DNA from: JASUTC01 sp035447925
Lineage (GTDB): Bacteria > Thermotogota > Thermotogae > MWEM01
Direction: 5' to 3'
Length of the DNA stretch: 6,900 nucleotides
NCBI GenBank assembly: GCA_035447925.1
Contig: DAOTHY010000098.1
Location: forward strand, 1-6,900
Both the position numbers and the translations under genes were made by a program. The notes beneath the pieces are model-generated. The model had not been told where the DNA came from and did not search any database. It worked only from the letters and a program-made list of their open reading frames with translations. Positions 1 to 5,437 of this stretch are shown here, one piece after another (within the stretch, counting starts at the first letter, position 1; the number at the start of each line of letters is the position of its first letter).

Positions 1-536
1 GATGCGATGACGATACCATCGTATGGTTTATCTTTGATGTGTTTCGGTGAGTGTATGGGGAATCCATGGAATGATTCGGTTTGCTTTGAGATGGAATCGT
101 CTATGAAGCCAAGTATTTCATAATCTTCAAAGCGAAGGACTTCCGCTACAATTCCTCCGACTATACCGGCTCCGTAGAGATAGAGTTTATTGATGTTGTT
201 TTTTCTGATTTCGGTCAGGACTTCGAGAAAAATGTCGTGGGATTGGGTATATAGGTTTGATACTTCGTTGAGATAAGCGATGGTTAGGAATTGAAGTCTG
301 AATCTTCCTTTTTTTGTGAGGTTGTATTGCATGTTTCGTCTGTTTTCCCCTTCTTTTTTCAGCATGTCATCTTGTTCCAGTTGGTAGATGTATCGGTTGA
401 CCATGCTGGGGACGATTCCGGTTGTTTTAGCCAAGGCCCCTTGTGAGATTTCAGGTTCTTGTGAGATCATTCTGAGTATGATCATTTCTCTGAAATTCGG
501 GGACGGGGAAAAATAGGAAAAATTGTTGAGTTCCAC
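1..536 (-). CDS. Winged-helix regulator with C-terminal sugar-nucleotide-type Rossmann domain (partial, runs off left edge)
   Basis: Reading the minus strand from a GTG at 536 gives 178 residues without a stop before the window edge. Residues 15-80 form a winged helix-turn-helix: a helical start (FREMIILRMI), a recognition region (GALAKTTGIVPSMVNRYIYQL) and a wing ending NLTKKGR. Residues 115-178 begin a Rossmann-like domain with the glycine loop GAGIVG (122-127) and then EILGFIDDS (140-148), a pattern typical of PglD N-terminal domains that bind UDP-sugars. The GTG start is preferred because AAAGAGGTG lies just upstream and a TGCTATAAT promoter lies 33 bases further up; the first in-frame ATG (codon 18) would remove the start of the HTH. 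I infer a transcription factor sensing a sugar nucleotide, probably for a surface-polysaccharide operon, which fits the glycosyltransferase at 4059-5252. The family assignment is by motif; the exact ligand is unknown. Confidence 0.75.
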   Translation of the reverse strand, partial: MELNNFSYFSPSPNFREMIILRMISQEPEISQGALAKTTGIVPSMVNRYIYQLEQDDMLKKEGENRRNMQYNLTKKGRFRLQFLTIAYLNEVSNLYTQSHDIFLEVLTEIRKNNINKLYLYGAGIVGGIVAEVLRFEDYEILGFIDDSISKQTESFHGFPIHSPKHIKDKPYDGIVIA

Positions 537-568
537 TGTTCACCTCTTTATTCATTCACTGTGTGTAT

Positions 569-577
569 ATTATAGCA
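569..577 (-). promoter_or_regulatory. Extended -10 promoter for the winged-helix gene
   Basis: On the minus strand this reads TGCTATAAT, a perfect -10 hexamer with the TG extension. It lies 33 bases upstream of the GTG at 536, giving a leader of about 25 bases that includes AAAGAGGTG. The -35 region (around 592-598, TTGCAT) is a poor match, so the extended -10 probably does most of the work. Confidence 0.6.
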
Positions 578-603
578 TGAAGGATGAGGCGAATGCAAGG
601 GGG

Positions 604-672
604 GGAGTAGAACAAAGACTGGGGTGAACAAGGGCGGGGGTTGAAAAAAAGTAGGGGTGGACAAGAGCAGGG
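604..672. repeat. Degenerate G-rich tandem repeat, 15-18 nt units (site 1)
   Basis: Units of the general form GGGTGGACAAAGNCG follow one another: about 604-621, 622-636, 637-654 and 655-669. Each has a G-run, then TNGA(A/C)AA, then a purine-rich tail. The same unit occurs at 2096-2169, where it reads GGGTGGACAAAGACG at 2150-2164, against GGGTGGACAAGAGCA here at 655-669. The plus strand is strongly purine-biased with several runs of three to seven G. The proline-rich frame on the opposite strand (556-750) is a by-product of this composition and not a gene. Confidence 0.55.
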
Positions 673-720
673 TATAGGGGGCAGCGATGTATGGTCAAAG
701 AGAACATTGATCTGGTTGTG

Positions 721-737
721 TTTTACCGGCGGTAAAA
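721..737. promoter_or_regulatory. Perfect 17-bp palindrome, possible operator
   Basis: TTTTACCGGCGGTAAAA has 8-base arms around a single central G. It is not followed by a T-run on the plus strand, so it does not look like a terminator for that strand. The odd-centred, GC-cored, AT-flanked shape fits a dimeric repressor site. No intact gene starts close by: the regulator starts about 185 bases to the left, pointing away, and the broken ATPase gene starts 225 bases to the right. The protein that would bind it is unknown. Confidence 0.4.
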
Positions 738-850
738 ACTCCATTTGCACGCATAATTGAAAACCTTTCTCAAAAAGATGGTGTAAGAGCCTAAATACTT
801 TTTGTAAGTTCTTTCAAAGTTTCAATCGTTAGAAAAATGGGCGCACACAC
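738..850. other. Non-coding stretch with no recognised feature
   Basis: This is part of the 426-base gene-free gap 537-962. Neither strand carries a credible reading frame with a ribosome binding site, and I see no RNA gene, strong hairpin or repeat here. It separates the palindrome at 721-737 from the IS-like terminus at 851. Confidence 0.4.
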
Positions 851-880
851 TGAAGTGAACCCCAAAAGTTAGACAAAAAA
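851..880 (+). mobile_element. Solitary IS3-family-like terminal inverted repeat (relic)
   Basis: The sequence TGAAGTGAACCCCAAAAGTT followed by AGACAAAAAA resembles IS3/IS150-type ends, which commonly read TGNANTGNACCCCAAAAAGTTNGAC. No transposase frame follows and no inverted partner end occurs elsewhere in the window, so this would be a single leftover end. The match is from memory of the family's end pattern, not from a search; a coincidental match to a 20-base AC-rich string remains possible. Confidence 0.4.
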
Positions 881-928
881 GGAAGGGGTGCCCTTAAAGG
901 GTTGCGAGCGTCTGTTTATGGGTGGTTA

Positions 929-937
929 TGGTATAAT
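929..937 (+). promoter_or_regulatory. Extended -10 promoter for the truncated AAA-ATPase gene
   Basis: TGGTATAAT is a perfect extended -10. Transcription would begin near 944, about 19 bases before the ATG at 963, with AAGGG (952-956) as a weak ribosome binding site six bases from that ATG. The position argues against the longer in-frame GTG start at 888. No convincing -35 is seen. Confidence 0.5.
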
Positions 938-962
938 GGGTTATAACTCTAAAGGGTTGGTG

Positions 963-1238
963 ATGGGGATGAAAAGGCTGCCGATTGGGATTAGTGATTT
1001 TGAGGAATTGGTTAAAAATGATTATTATTATGTGGATACAACCCGGATGATTGAGGATATTTACAAAGATGGTTCAAAGATTCTTTTATTGACCCGTCCG
1101 AGATGTTTTGGCAAGACGTTGAATATGAGTATGTTGAACTCCAAAGGGACTGACCCCGTGGTTGAAAAGAAAAAGGATATATTGAATATACCATACCTGG
1201 GAAACCAACTAGTAAATTTCAGAAATATTGAATTTTAG
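963..1238 (+). pseudogene. Truncated AAA-ATPase-like gene, N-terminal fragment only
   Basis: The first 58 residues match the start of the large AAA-ATPase-like family (PF09820 type, usually about 500 residues with a C-terminal PD-(D/E)XK domain). Seen are the family opening KRLPIGISDFEELV (4-17), the YYYVDTT block (21-27) and the P-loop TRPRCFGKTLN (44-54), in which the usual RR is RC. After MSML (55-58) the family sequence stops and the frame runs through repeat copy A as NSKGTDP (59-65), then through unrelated lysine-rich residues to a stop. Walker B, the helical middle and the nuclease domain are all absent, so the product cannot be a working ATPase of this family. ATG 963 is chosen because the TGGTATAAT promoter ends at 937; ATG 969 is a close alternative. 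Nothing shows whether the fused 91-residue peptide is made. Confidence 0.75.
1137..1161 (+). repeat. Breakpoint repeat, copy A
   Basis: The core CCAAAGGGACTGACCCC (1141-1157) is shared exactly with copies B (2044) and C (6663), preceded by AAYT and followed by RTGG. It can fold imperfectly: outer arms CCA/TGG, a 2x2 internal loop, inner arms GGG/CCC, and loop ACTGA. The copy begins at the codon where the AAA-ATPase similarity ends. The GGGGTCAG string on the opposite strand resembles the start of some REP sequences associated with RAYT transposases, but this is from memory only. Confidence 0.85.
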
Positions 1239-1277
1239 AAAACTATTGAAAAAAGAACAACAAAAGAGGTGAAGAAA

Positions 1278-1652
1278 ATGAGCGATATGAAGCATTATGA
1301 AGGAACATACAGTTATACAGGGAAATTTAAACAATTGAAGGATCAATCTCGATTCCTTGAAGTAACTGAATTTGAGTATGATGGAAAATATTACCGACCC
1401 TCAGAAATCTTGAAATTCAAGATAACCCCACAACCCGAAGAAGGTGGATGGCTTTCTGTCACATGCGAAGAAGCTGGGGTTATTATCGGCGGAATAGATC
1501 TTGAAGAGGCTCTTGGGAATGGTTTTATGATGGCTGTTGATCAATATGAACACCTTGGATTCACTGATGCACCATTAACAAAAAGGGCTCAGGCTTTAAG
1601 AGATAGATTCATGGCCTGGGAGGTACATGCCATTGACCGTAAGGCACAGTAA
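1278..1652 (+). CDS. HicB-like antitoxin, first gene of a toxin-antitoxin pair
   Basis: This 124-residue protein carries a HicB-type partial RNase-H-like fold at about 45-92: the strand LKFKITPQPEEGGWLSV, then CEEAGVIIGG, then the helix start DLEEALGNGF. This follows the HicB pattern of a strand, a Gly-Gly turn, a strand and a T/DLEEAL helix. The first 44 residues are an extension not usual in HicB, and the C-terminus (95-124, rich in R and A) has no obvious ribbon-helix-helix or HTH. The ATG at 1278 is chosen because GAGGTG (1266-1271) sits six bases away; the in-frame GTG at 1269 lies inside that ribosome binding site. The gene overlaps the HicA-like gene by 26 bases, so the two are co-translated. 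By family knowledge it should neutralise that toxin and perhaps repress the operon. No clear promoter is visible between 1162 and 1265. A diverged 40-bp piece of this gene recurs at 6687-6726. Confidence 0.6.
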   Translation: MSDMKHYEGTYSYTGKFKQLKDQSRFLEVTEFEYDGKYYRPSEILKFKITPQPEEGGWLSVTCEEAGVIIGGIDLEEALGNGFMMAVDQYEHLGFTDAPLTKRAQALRDRFMAWEVHAIDRKAQ

Positions 1653-1914
1653 AAAAATAGAAAGAGCCTTAAAGAAAAATGGATTTATAAGGTTTACCAC
1701 TCATCATGATCGATATTTTTACATATCCTTATTAGGAGAGGACACAGACGTTAAAACATACCTTAGTCATGGTTCAAAAGACTATGGTGATCAGTTATTA
1801 TTTAAGCTATCACAACAGATGCATCTTACAAAAAATGAACTGCTTAAATTTATTGATGGAGAAATGACACAAGAACAATATGAAGAAATTCTGAGAGTTA
1901 AAGGAATTATTTAA
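1627..1914 (+). CDS. HicA-like mRNA interferase toxin
   Basis: This small basic protein of 95 residues has a HicA-like double-stranded-RNA-binding fold signature: helix SKKIERALKKNGF (8-20), then THHDRYFYISL (25-35), where the His pair (26-27) matches the catalytic His region of HicA, then a strand and KTYLSHGSKDYGDQL (43-57). The C-terminal helices (58-95) extend beyond minimal HicA (about 60 residues) and resemble the longer HicA-like proteins with a SHGSKxYGD motif. It starts 26 bases inside the upstream gene, with GGGAGG (1618-1623) as a strong but close ribosome binding site. Predicted action is ribosome-independent mRNA cleavage, neutralised by the upstream HicB-like protein. The order antitoxin-toxin is the reverse of classical hicAB but is known. 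The pairing is supported by the overlap; toxicity is inferred. Confidence 0.65.
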   Translation: MPLTVRHSKKIERALKKNGFIRFTTHHDRYFYISLLGEDTDVKTYLSHGSKDYGDQLLFKLSQQMHLTKNELLKFIDGEMTQEQYEEILRVKGII

Positions 1915-1946
1915 ATGGACAAAATATATAAGAAAAATAGCAGATA

Positions 1947-2123
1947 ATGATTGAAGCAATTAAAAAAAACAAAACAGAACCCCAAAAAATAATCCTTTTC
2001 GGATCCTTTACCAGAGGAACTGAGAAAGAAGACAGTGATAATTCCAAAGGGACTGACCCCATGGCTAATTTGGCTGTGGATGGGAAGGATATTGAGGCGA
2101 GGGTTGAGAAAAGCGAAGGTTAA
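1947..2123 (+). pseudogene. Truncated nucleotidyltransferase (MNT-type) gene, N-terminal fragment
   Basis: Residues 1-31 match the start of minimal nucleotidyltransferases: KIILFGSFTRG (14-24) carries the GS motif and EDSD (28-31) holds the first metal-binding Asp. The family would continue IDLLV, supplying the second Asp. Instead the frame enters repeat copy B (NSKGTDP, 32-38) and then the G-rich tandem repeat, ending after 58 residues. Without the second and third Asp, catalysis is impossible. The ribosome binding site before 1947 is poor. An ATG at 1915 directly after the HicA-like stop opens MDKIYKKNSR, and two compensating indels would join it to the fragment, so further decay upstream is possible. 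By position it may once have been a third gene in the toxin-antitoxin operon. It is not a close copy of the intact MntA-like gene at 5845-6246. Confidence 0.65.
2040..2064 (+). repeat. Breakpoint repeat, copy B
   Basis: Same core as copies A and C (2044-2060), with ATGG rather than GTGG at its end. It begins at the codon after the first catalytic Asp of the nucleotidyltransferase fragment, in the same reading frame as copy A. Thirty-two bases further on begins the G-rich tandem repeat. Confidence 0.85.
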
Positions 2124-2169
2124 ACAAAACCGAAGTTGGAGAAAGGCGAGGGTGGACAAAGACGGGGTT
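2096..2169. repeat. Degenerate G-rich tandem repeat, 15-17 nt units (site 2)
   Basis: Four consecutive units are visible: 2101-2117 (GGGTTGAGAAAAGCGAA), 2118-2134, 2135-2149 and 2150-2164 (GGGTGGACAAAGACG), plus a partial unit at each end. The first two units are 17 bases and the last two 15, so the array is old or slippage-edited. It shares its unit with 604-672. It lies between the nucleotidyltransferase remnant and the end of the converging ATPase gene. No protein is assigned to any frame through it. Confidence 0.6.
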
Positions 2170-2180
2170 GCTGTTGATAT

Positions 2181-3875
2181 TTACATTTTCAACTTTTTTA
2201 AAATGAAAACACCATTCTCTTTTAATCTTTCTTTTGTCCCTTTTGTGTACCCTGTTTCAGAGTAGGTCAAAAATATAGCCTTTGGTTCTTCTTTTTTAAT
2301 AGTACTTACTATGGTTATCCATCTGTCCGCATCCCGCTTACCATACTTATCTTTTTTGTTTTTAATATCAATGTAGATGGTTGTTTTAGTAGGTTTCTTA
2401 GCAGTTATAAGCAAATCTATTTCATAAGTTTTAAGACCGATTTTCTTAAAAAATCTTTCCTCAATCTTTTCCGGGTGAATGGTAATGTTTTCACCATTTT
2501 CAGTCATTTCATTGAGTTTAAAAGGCTTTTTGAATTGTTCTTTGATTAGAAACTCCTGGTATTTGCCCTTCATATAATTCTCTTTTCCCATCGCACGTTT
2601 GATTTCTTTTGAAATGTCCGGAACAAAGTGGTCGATTTCTTTTTGATACATGTTCCGAAAGACCCAGTCATATGTCATATCTTCAGTAATTTTATAATCA
2701 AAATGACTGGCGCCATGGAAAATCAGGTCTCCACCTATCAGTGCTTCCAGTTTTTCCTCCAACTCTTCATCAGTGTAGGGTAGATTCAGATCTTTTTTTA
2801 TTTGGTCTCTTGTCCGTTCTTGCCCTTGGTTGAATAAATAGAGCATGATGCGTTTCGAGTTGATCTTATTGACACTCTGAAAAGTTTTGAGCATGTATTC
2901 CATCCAGGTCCAGTAGATTTCGCCGCCTTTTTCAATTTCTCGTTCGTACACTTCAACGATGTTATCTTTGATTGTATAATCTGTTTGTGTTCTAAAGCGA
3001 CTCAAGAAAAGTGCTTTTATGTAAAGTGGATCTCCTTCAGTCAATCTCCATATATTTTCTTTGGCTTCTTCATTGATTTTGGTGTTTCGGAATGTTGCAT
3101 AGCGTTCGATGGCTTCTTTGGCTTCCTCTTCGGGAAGGTTTTCAAGGTTATAGACTTGGAATCGTCCTGTTAGTGAACTGACGATTCGAAGAAGCCAATG
3201 GACTTCACTTCCTGAAACAATCATCGGAGCTTCCCGAAACTCTGCCACTTGCATGTAGGTACCACTCATCTGATGTATCGTTTCTTCACGCTGATTGTAT
3301 ATGAAGCCGTTGATGTTTTGGAATTCGTCAATGATTTGGAGGATTTTGAGATTTTTCAATCTTGCCACAGACGCCGGTAGCCTGCTTGCAAGTTGCCACA
3401 TTTTTTCCCAGTTGTCTTCTTTTCTGGATTTTTGAAACGCTTCGTAAGTTTTTATTATGTACTCATCATCCATGTATGGTTCAAGTTGGAATAAATCGAA
3501 CTCTAAAGCTAAAAGCTCAGGCTCTTTTCTTGTATAAGACAGATAGCATTTGAGGAATTGTGTGTAAAAATTTTCAGCAAAGGACCCCAGTTTTACCGGA
3601 GTATCTTGAATAGAAAAATAAAACGGAATCACGGTTATTGATTTATTTTCCGTCAAACAGCCACTCCAAAAAATATTGAAGAGCCTCTGCAAAAAGGCCG
3701 TTTTCCCTTTTTTTCGTCTGGAGATAATCGCCTGATTCTGTGCAAAGTTCTTCTCCAAATCCAGAAACCATTGCCCCAGAAAAAAGTCGAACTCTTTTTT
3801 TCTACCAACAAATAAATCCGTGTTACCAATGATCTCCGGAAGGGCATAAACGATTTTCTCCGGCATTTTGAACAT
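2181..3875 (-). CDS. AAA/STAND-type ATPase with C-terminal PD-(D/E)XK nuclease-like domain
   Basis: This 564-residue protein has an N-terminal ATPase_2-like module. LFVGRKKEFDFF (21-32) is the usual opening box; SRRKKGKTAFL (52-62) is the P-loop, with Ser in place of the first Gly; ILQIIDEFQ (178-186) is Walker B; MIVSGSE (218-224) fits sensor 1; and LTGRF (235-239) may hold an arginine finger. The middle third is helical and winged-helix-like. The C-terminus has a restriction-nuclease-fold signature: EIDLLI (485-490), then YIDIKNK (501-507), giving D487 and the D503-x-K505 pair. There are no membrane segments. ATG 3875 is preferred because AAAGAGGTG sits six bases upstream; the in-frame GTG at 3884 is part of that site. 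Such proteins are widespread, often in multiple copies, in anaerobes and archaea; substrate and role are not established, and a defence or mobile-element role is plausible but unproven. It appears monocistronic, with its own promoter at 3925. It converges on the plus-strand debris island. Confidence 0.75.
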   Translation of the reverse strand: MFKMPEKIVYALPEIIGNTDLFVGRKKEFDFFLGQWFLDLEKNFAQNQAIISRRKKGKTAFLQRLFNIFWSGCLTENKSITVIPFYFSIQDTPVKLGSFAENFYTQFLKCYLSYTRKEPELLALEFDLFQLEPYMDDEYIIKTYEAFQKSRKEDNWEKMWQLASRLPASVARLKNLKILQIIDEFQNINGFIYNQREETIHQMSGTYMQVAEFREAPMIVSGSEVHWLLRIVSSLTGRFQVYNLENLPEEEAKEAIERYATFRNTKINEEAKENIWRLTEGDPLYIKALFLSRFRTQTDYTIKDNIVEVYEREIEKGGEIYWTWMEYMLKTFQSVNKINSKRIMLYLFNQGQERTRDQIKKDLNLPYTDEELEEKLEALIGGDLIFHGASHFDYKITEDMTYDWVFRNMYQKEIDHFVPDISKEIKRAMGKENYMKGKYQEFLIKEQFKKPFKLNEMTENGENITIHPEKIEERFFKKIGLKTYEIDLLITAKKPTKTTIYIDIKNKKDKYGKRDADRWITIVSTIKKEEPKAIFLTYSETGYTKGTKERLKENGVFILKKLKM

Positions 3876-3924
3876 GTGAATCACCTCTTTAAGCCGTACT
3901 TTTCTTTGAACAAGCTGATATTGA

Positions 3925-3933
3925 ATTATAGCA
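3925..3933 (-). promoter_or_regulatory. Extended -10 promoter for the ATPase-nuclease gene
   Basis: Minus strand TGCTATAAT, identical to the site before the winged-helix gene (569-577), sits 50 bases upstream of the ATG at 3875. The -35 region is weak. This makes the ATPase independently transcribed from the glycosyltransferase gene upstream. Confidence 0.6.
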
Positions 3934-4013
3934 TGAAAATTCAGTGGAGGTCATAACAACCTGTTATTTTAGGGTTTGTCAAGCCATTTGTGTAAAAGGC
4001 CAACCGTTGGTCT

Positions 4014-4074
4014 AAAATCTCCCAGGTCAGGCCTGCCTGACACCATGTCGGTACGCCCCTACGGATGAGATTTT
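4014..4074. repeat. Nested palindromic element overlapping the end of the glycosyltransferase gene
   Basis: Outer arms AAAATCTC (4014-4021) and GAGATTTT (4067-4074) are perfect complements. Inside them GTCAGG (4026-4031) and CCTGAC (4036-4041) form a tight hairpin around CCTG. The interior, which reads GTAGGGGCG on the minus strand, is much richer in GC than its surroundings and looks like a small dispersed intergenic repeat. The stop codon of the glycosyltransferase lies at 4059-4061, so its last codons (KSHP) come from the element. The hairpin may also act as a transcript end for that gene, but the minus strand has no good T-run right after it. Confidence 0.5.
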
Positions 4075-5252
4075 TGTTTAGGTGAAATATTTTTTTCTAT
4101 CTCTTCAAAAACTTTCAATTGTCTTTCCAGGACTTTTTTTTCATCAAAGTTTTCGATGATGTGATTTCGAATATTTTCTTCCGGTGGTTTGAATTGATTG
4201 AGAGACTTGTTTATGGCTGCTGATAGTTTTTCGGGGTTTTGAAGGGGAACAATAAACCCTGTTTTGTCTTCGATGATTTCTTCTCTTAGTCCTCTTATGT
4301 TTGTTCCAACAACGGGAATGCCCATGCTCATGGCTTCCAGGGAGGATACGGGCATGCCTTCTCTGTGTGAGGGGAGAACGAAAACGTCGGTGATGCTCAA
4401 GAGATTGGCGATGTCGGTTCTGAAACCGGTAAAGTGTATATCATTTTCCAGCTTGTTTGTTTGGATGATTTGTTTGATGATGTCTTTGGCTTTTTTGTCT
4501 CGGTCACTTTGAAGGGTTTCCCCGATCATGAGTAATTTGACGTCATTTCTTTGTTTCTTTAGGAGTGAAAAGGCTTCGATGAGTTCGATGATGCCTTTTT
4601 CAGCAACGAGTCTGCCGATGAATGTGATAATTTTATCGGTTTGGTTGAGGTTCAGTTCTTTTTTGAGGATTTGTTTGGCTTCTATGGTGAACAATGCCGG
4701 ATTAAATTTTGTGGTGGTGTTGATGCCAACGCTGTTGATGTTGAGGATTTTGTCTTTTTGGATGAAATCGTTTTCAATGGCAAAGTCCATGTCTTCCTGA
4801 TTGACGGTGAAGATGTAGTCGGTATTTTTTTGTGCGGCATTTTTTTCCAGCCATGTGAAGAGTTTTTTCTTGAGTGGCTGCATATTTTCGTGGAAGTAAA
4901 AGCCGTGGCAGGTGTAGATGATTTGTGGAACTTTGGCTTTTGTGGCTGCTTTTCTTGCTAATAATGAAGCAACGGGGGTGTGGGTATGAACAACGTCAGG
5001 TTTGAGTGCTTGAAATTGTTTGATCAGGGTACGATAGGCTTTGAATAGTTTTATGGGTGAAAGGGATCTGGGTATTGGAGCCTGATAGACTTTGACGTTG
5101 TGTTGTTTGAGGATTTCATTTTGTTTGAGATCTTCGATGCCGTCTGATGTGATGATGATGAGTTCGTGACCTTTTTCGGATAGTTTTTCTATTAACGGCA
5201 GAAGAAAGGCTTTTACTGTTGAAGATACGGCTGTTATTTGTATGATTCTCAT
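4059..5252 (-). CDS. Glycosyltransferase family 4 (GT-B, retaining)
   Basis: The 397-residue product has the normal length and layout of a GT4 enzyme. Seen are an N-terminal acceptor domain opening RIIQITAVSSTVKAFLLPL, the VVHTHTPVASLLAR segment and the YTCHGFYF block found in the CapM/EpsD-like polysaccharide branch, then a donor domain with GRLVAEKG (213-220; R214 and K219 bind the nucleotide-sugar phosphates) and the EX7E motif REGMPVSSLEAM (E298, E306). It should transfer a sugar from a nucleotide donor to a lipid-linked or nascent glycan on the cytoplasmic membrane face; donor and acceptor cannot be read from sequence. ATG 5252 is chosen because GGAG lies seven bases upstream; the GTG at 5258 is too close to it. 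The last residues (KSHP) derive from a palindromic element, so the native C-terminus may have been replaced. It stands alone, about 185 bases after hepT and with its own possible promoter. Confidence 0.88.
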   Translation of the reverse strand: MRIIQITAVSSTVKAFLLPLIEKLSEKGHELIIITSDGIEDLKQNEILKQHNVKVYQAPIPRSLSPIKLFKAYRTLIKQFQALKPDVVHTHTPVASLLARKAATKAKVPQIIYTCHGFYFHENMQPLKKKLFTWLEKNAAQKNTDYIFTVNQEDMDFAIENDFIQKDKILNINSVGINTTTKFNPALFTIEAKQILKKELNLNQTDKIITFIGRLVAEKGIIELIEAFSLLKKQRNDVKLLMIGETLQSDRDKKAKDIIKQIIQTNKLENDIHFTGFRTDIANLLSITDVFVLPSHREGMPVSSLEAMSMGIPVVGTNIRGLREEIIEDKTGFIVPLQNPEKLSAAINKSLNQFKPPEENIRNHIIENFDEKKVLERQLKVFEEIEKNISPKQKSHP

Positions 5253-5358
5253 TGTCACGCTCCGGTGGTTCTATTTTAATGGGAGAAAAAATAAGCTCTC
5301 ATTTAACAATTCATTTTAGGTTGTTCGTGTGCGAATTATGTTTTGTGTTTCTATGTTG

Positions 5359-5367
5359 ATTATAACA
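5359..5367 (-). promoter_or_regulatory. Possible extended -10 promoter for the glycosyltransferase gene
   Basis: Minus strand TGTTATAAT occurs about 107 bases upstream of the ATG at 5252; the identical nonamer precedes mntA at 6426-6434. No good -35 is seen. The leader (5259-5350) contains an imperfect inverted repeat AATGGGAG/CTCTCATT but no recognisable riboswitch. No clear terminator separates this from hepT. Confidence 0.45.
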
Positions 5368-5437
5368 TTTAGGCAACCATAAGAATTGTATACATAGGGA
5401 AGTTAGAATCATCCTTTTTCGGTATTTACTATTTGAT

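Noticed and set aside
556..750. Proline-rich 64-residue frame on the minus strand
   Set aside because: It is the complement of the G-rich tandem repeat and has neither a ribosome binding site nor a plausible protein composition.
888..962. Longer start (GTG 888) for the truncated AAA-ATPase gene
   Set aside because: A TGGTATAAT promoter lies inside this stretch, the family sequence starts at KRLPIG, and the extra residues match nothing expected.
1911..2159. 82-residue minus-strand frame opposite the nucleotidyltransferase remnant
   Set aside because: Low-complexity Phe/Leu-rich shadow of Lys-rich plus-strand coding sequence, with no ribosome binding site.
2035..2265. 76-residue plus-strand frame through repeat copy B and the end of the ATPase gene
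   Set aside because: It uses a different frame from the nucleotidyltransferase remnant, runs through tandem repeats and then antisense to the ATPase C-terminus.
4264..4961. Several Met/Ser- and Phe/Val-rich plus-strand frames inside the glycosyltransferase gene
   Set aside because: They are antisense shadows of a gene with complete GT4 motifs and have no initiation signals.
5278..5305. Inverted repeat AATGGGAG/CTCTCATT as terminator of hepT or riboswitch of the glycosyltransferase
   Set aside because: The pairing has a mismatch on the transcribed strand and no T-run follows, so it supports neither call.
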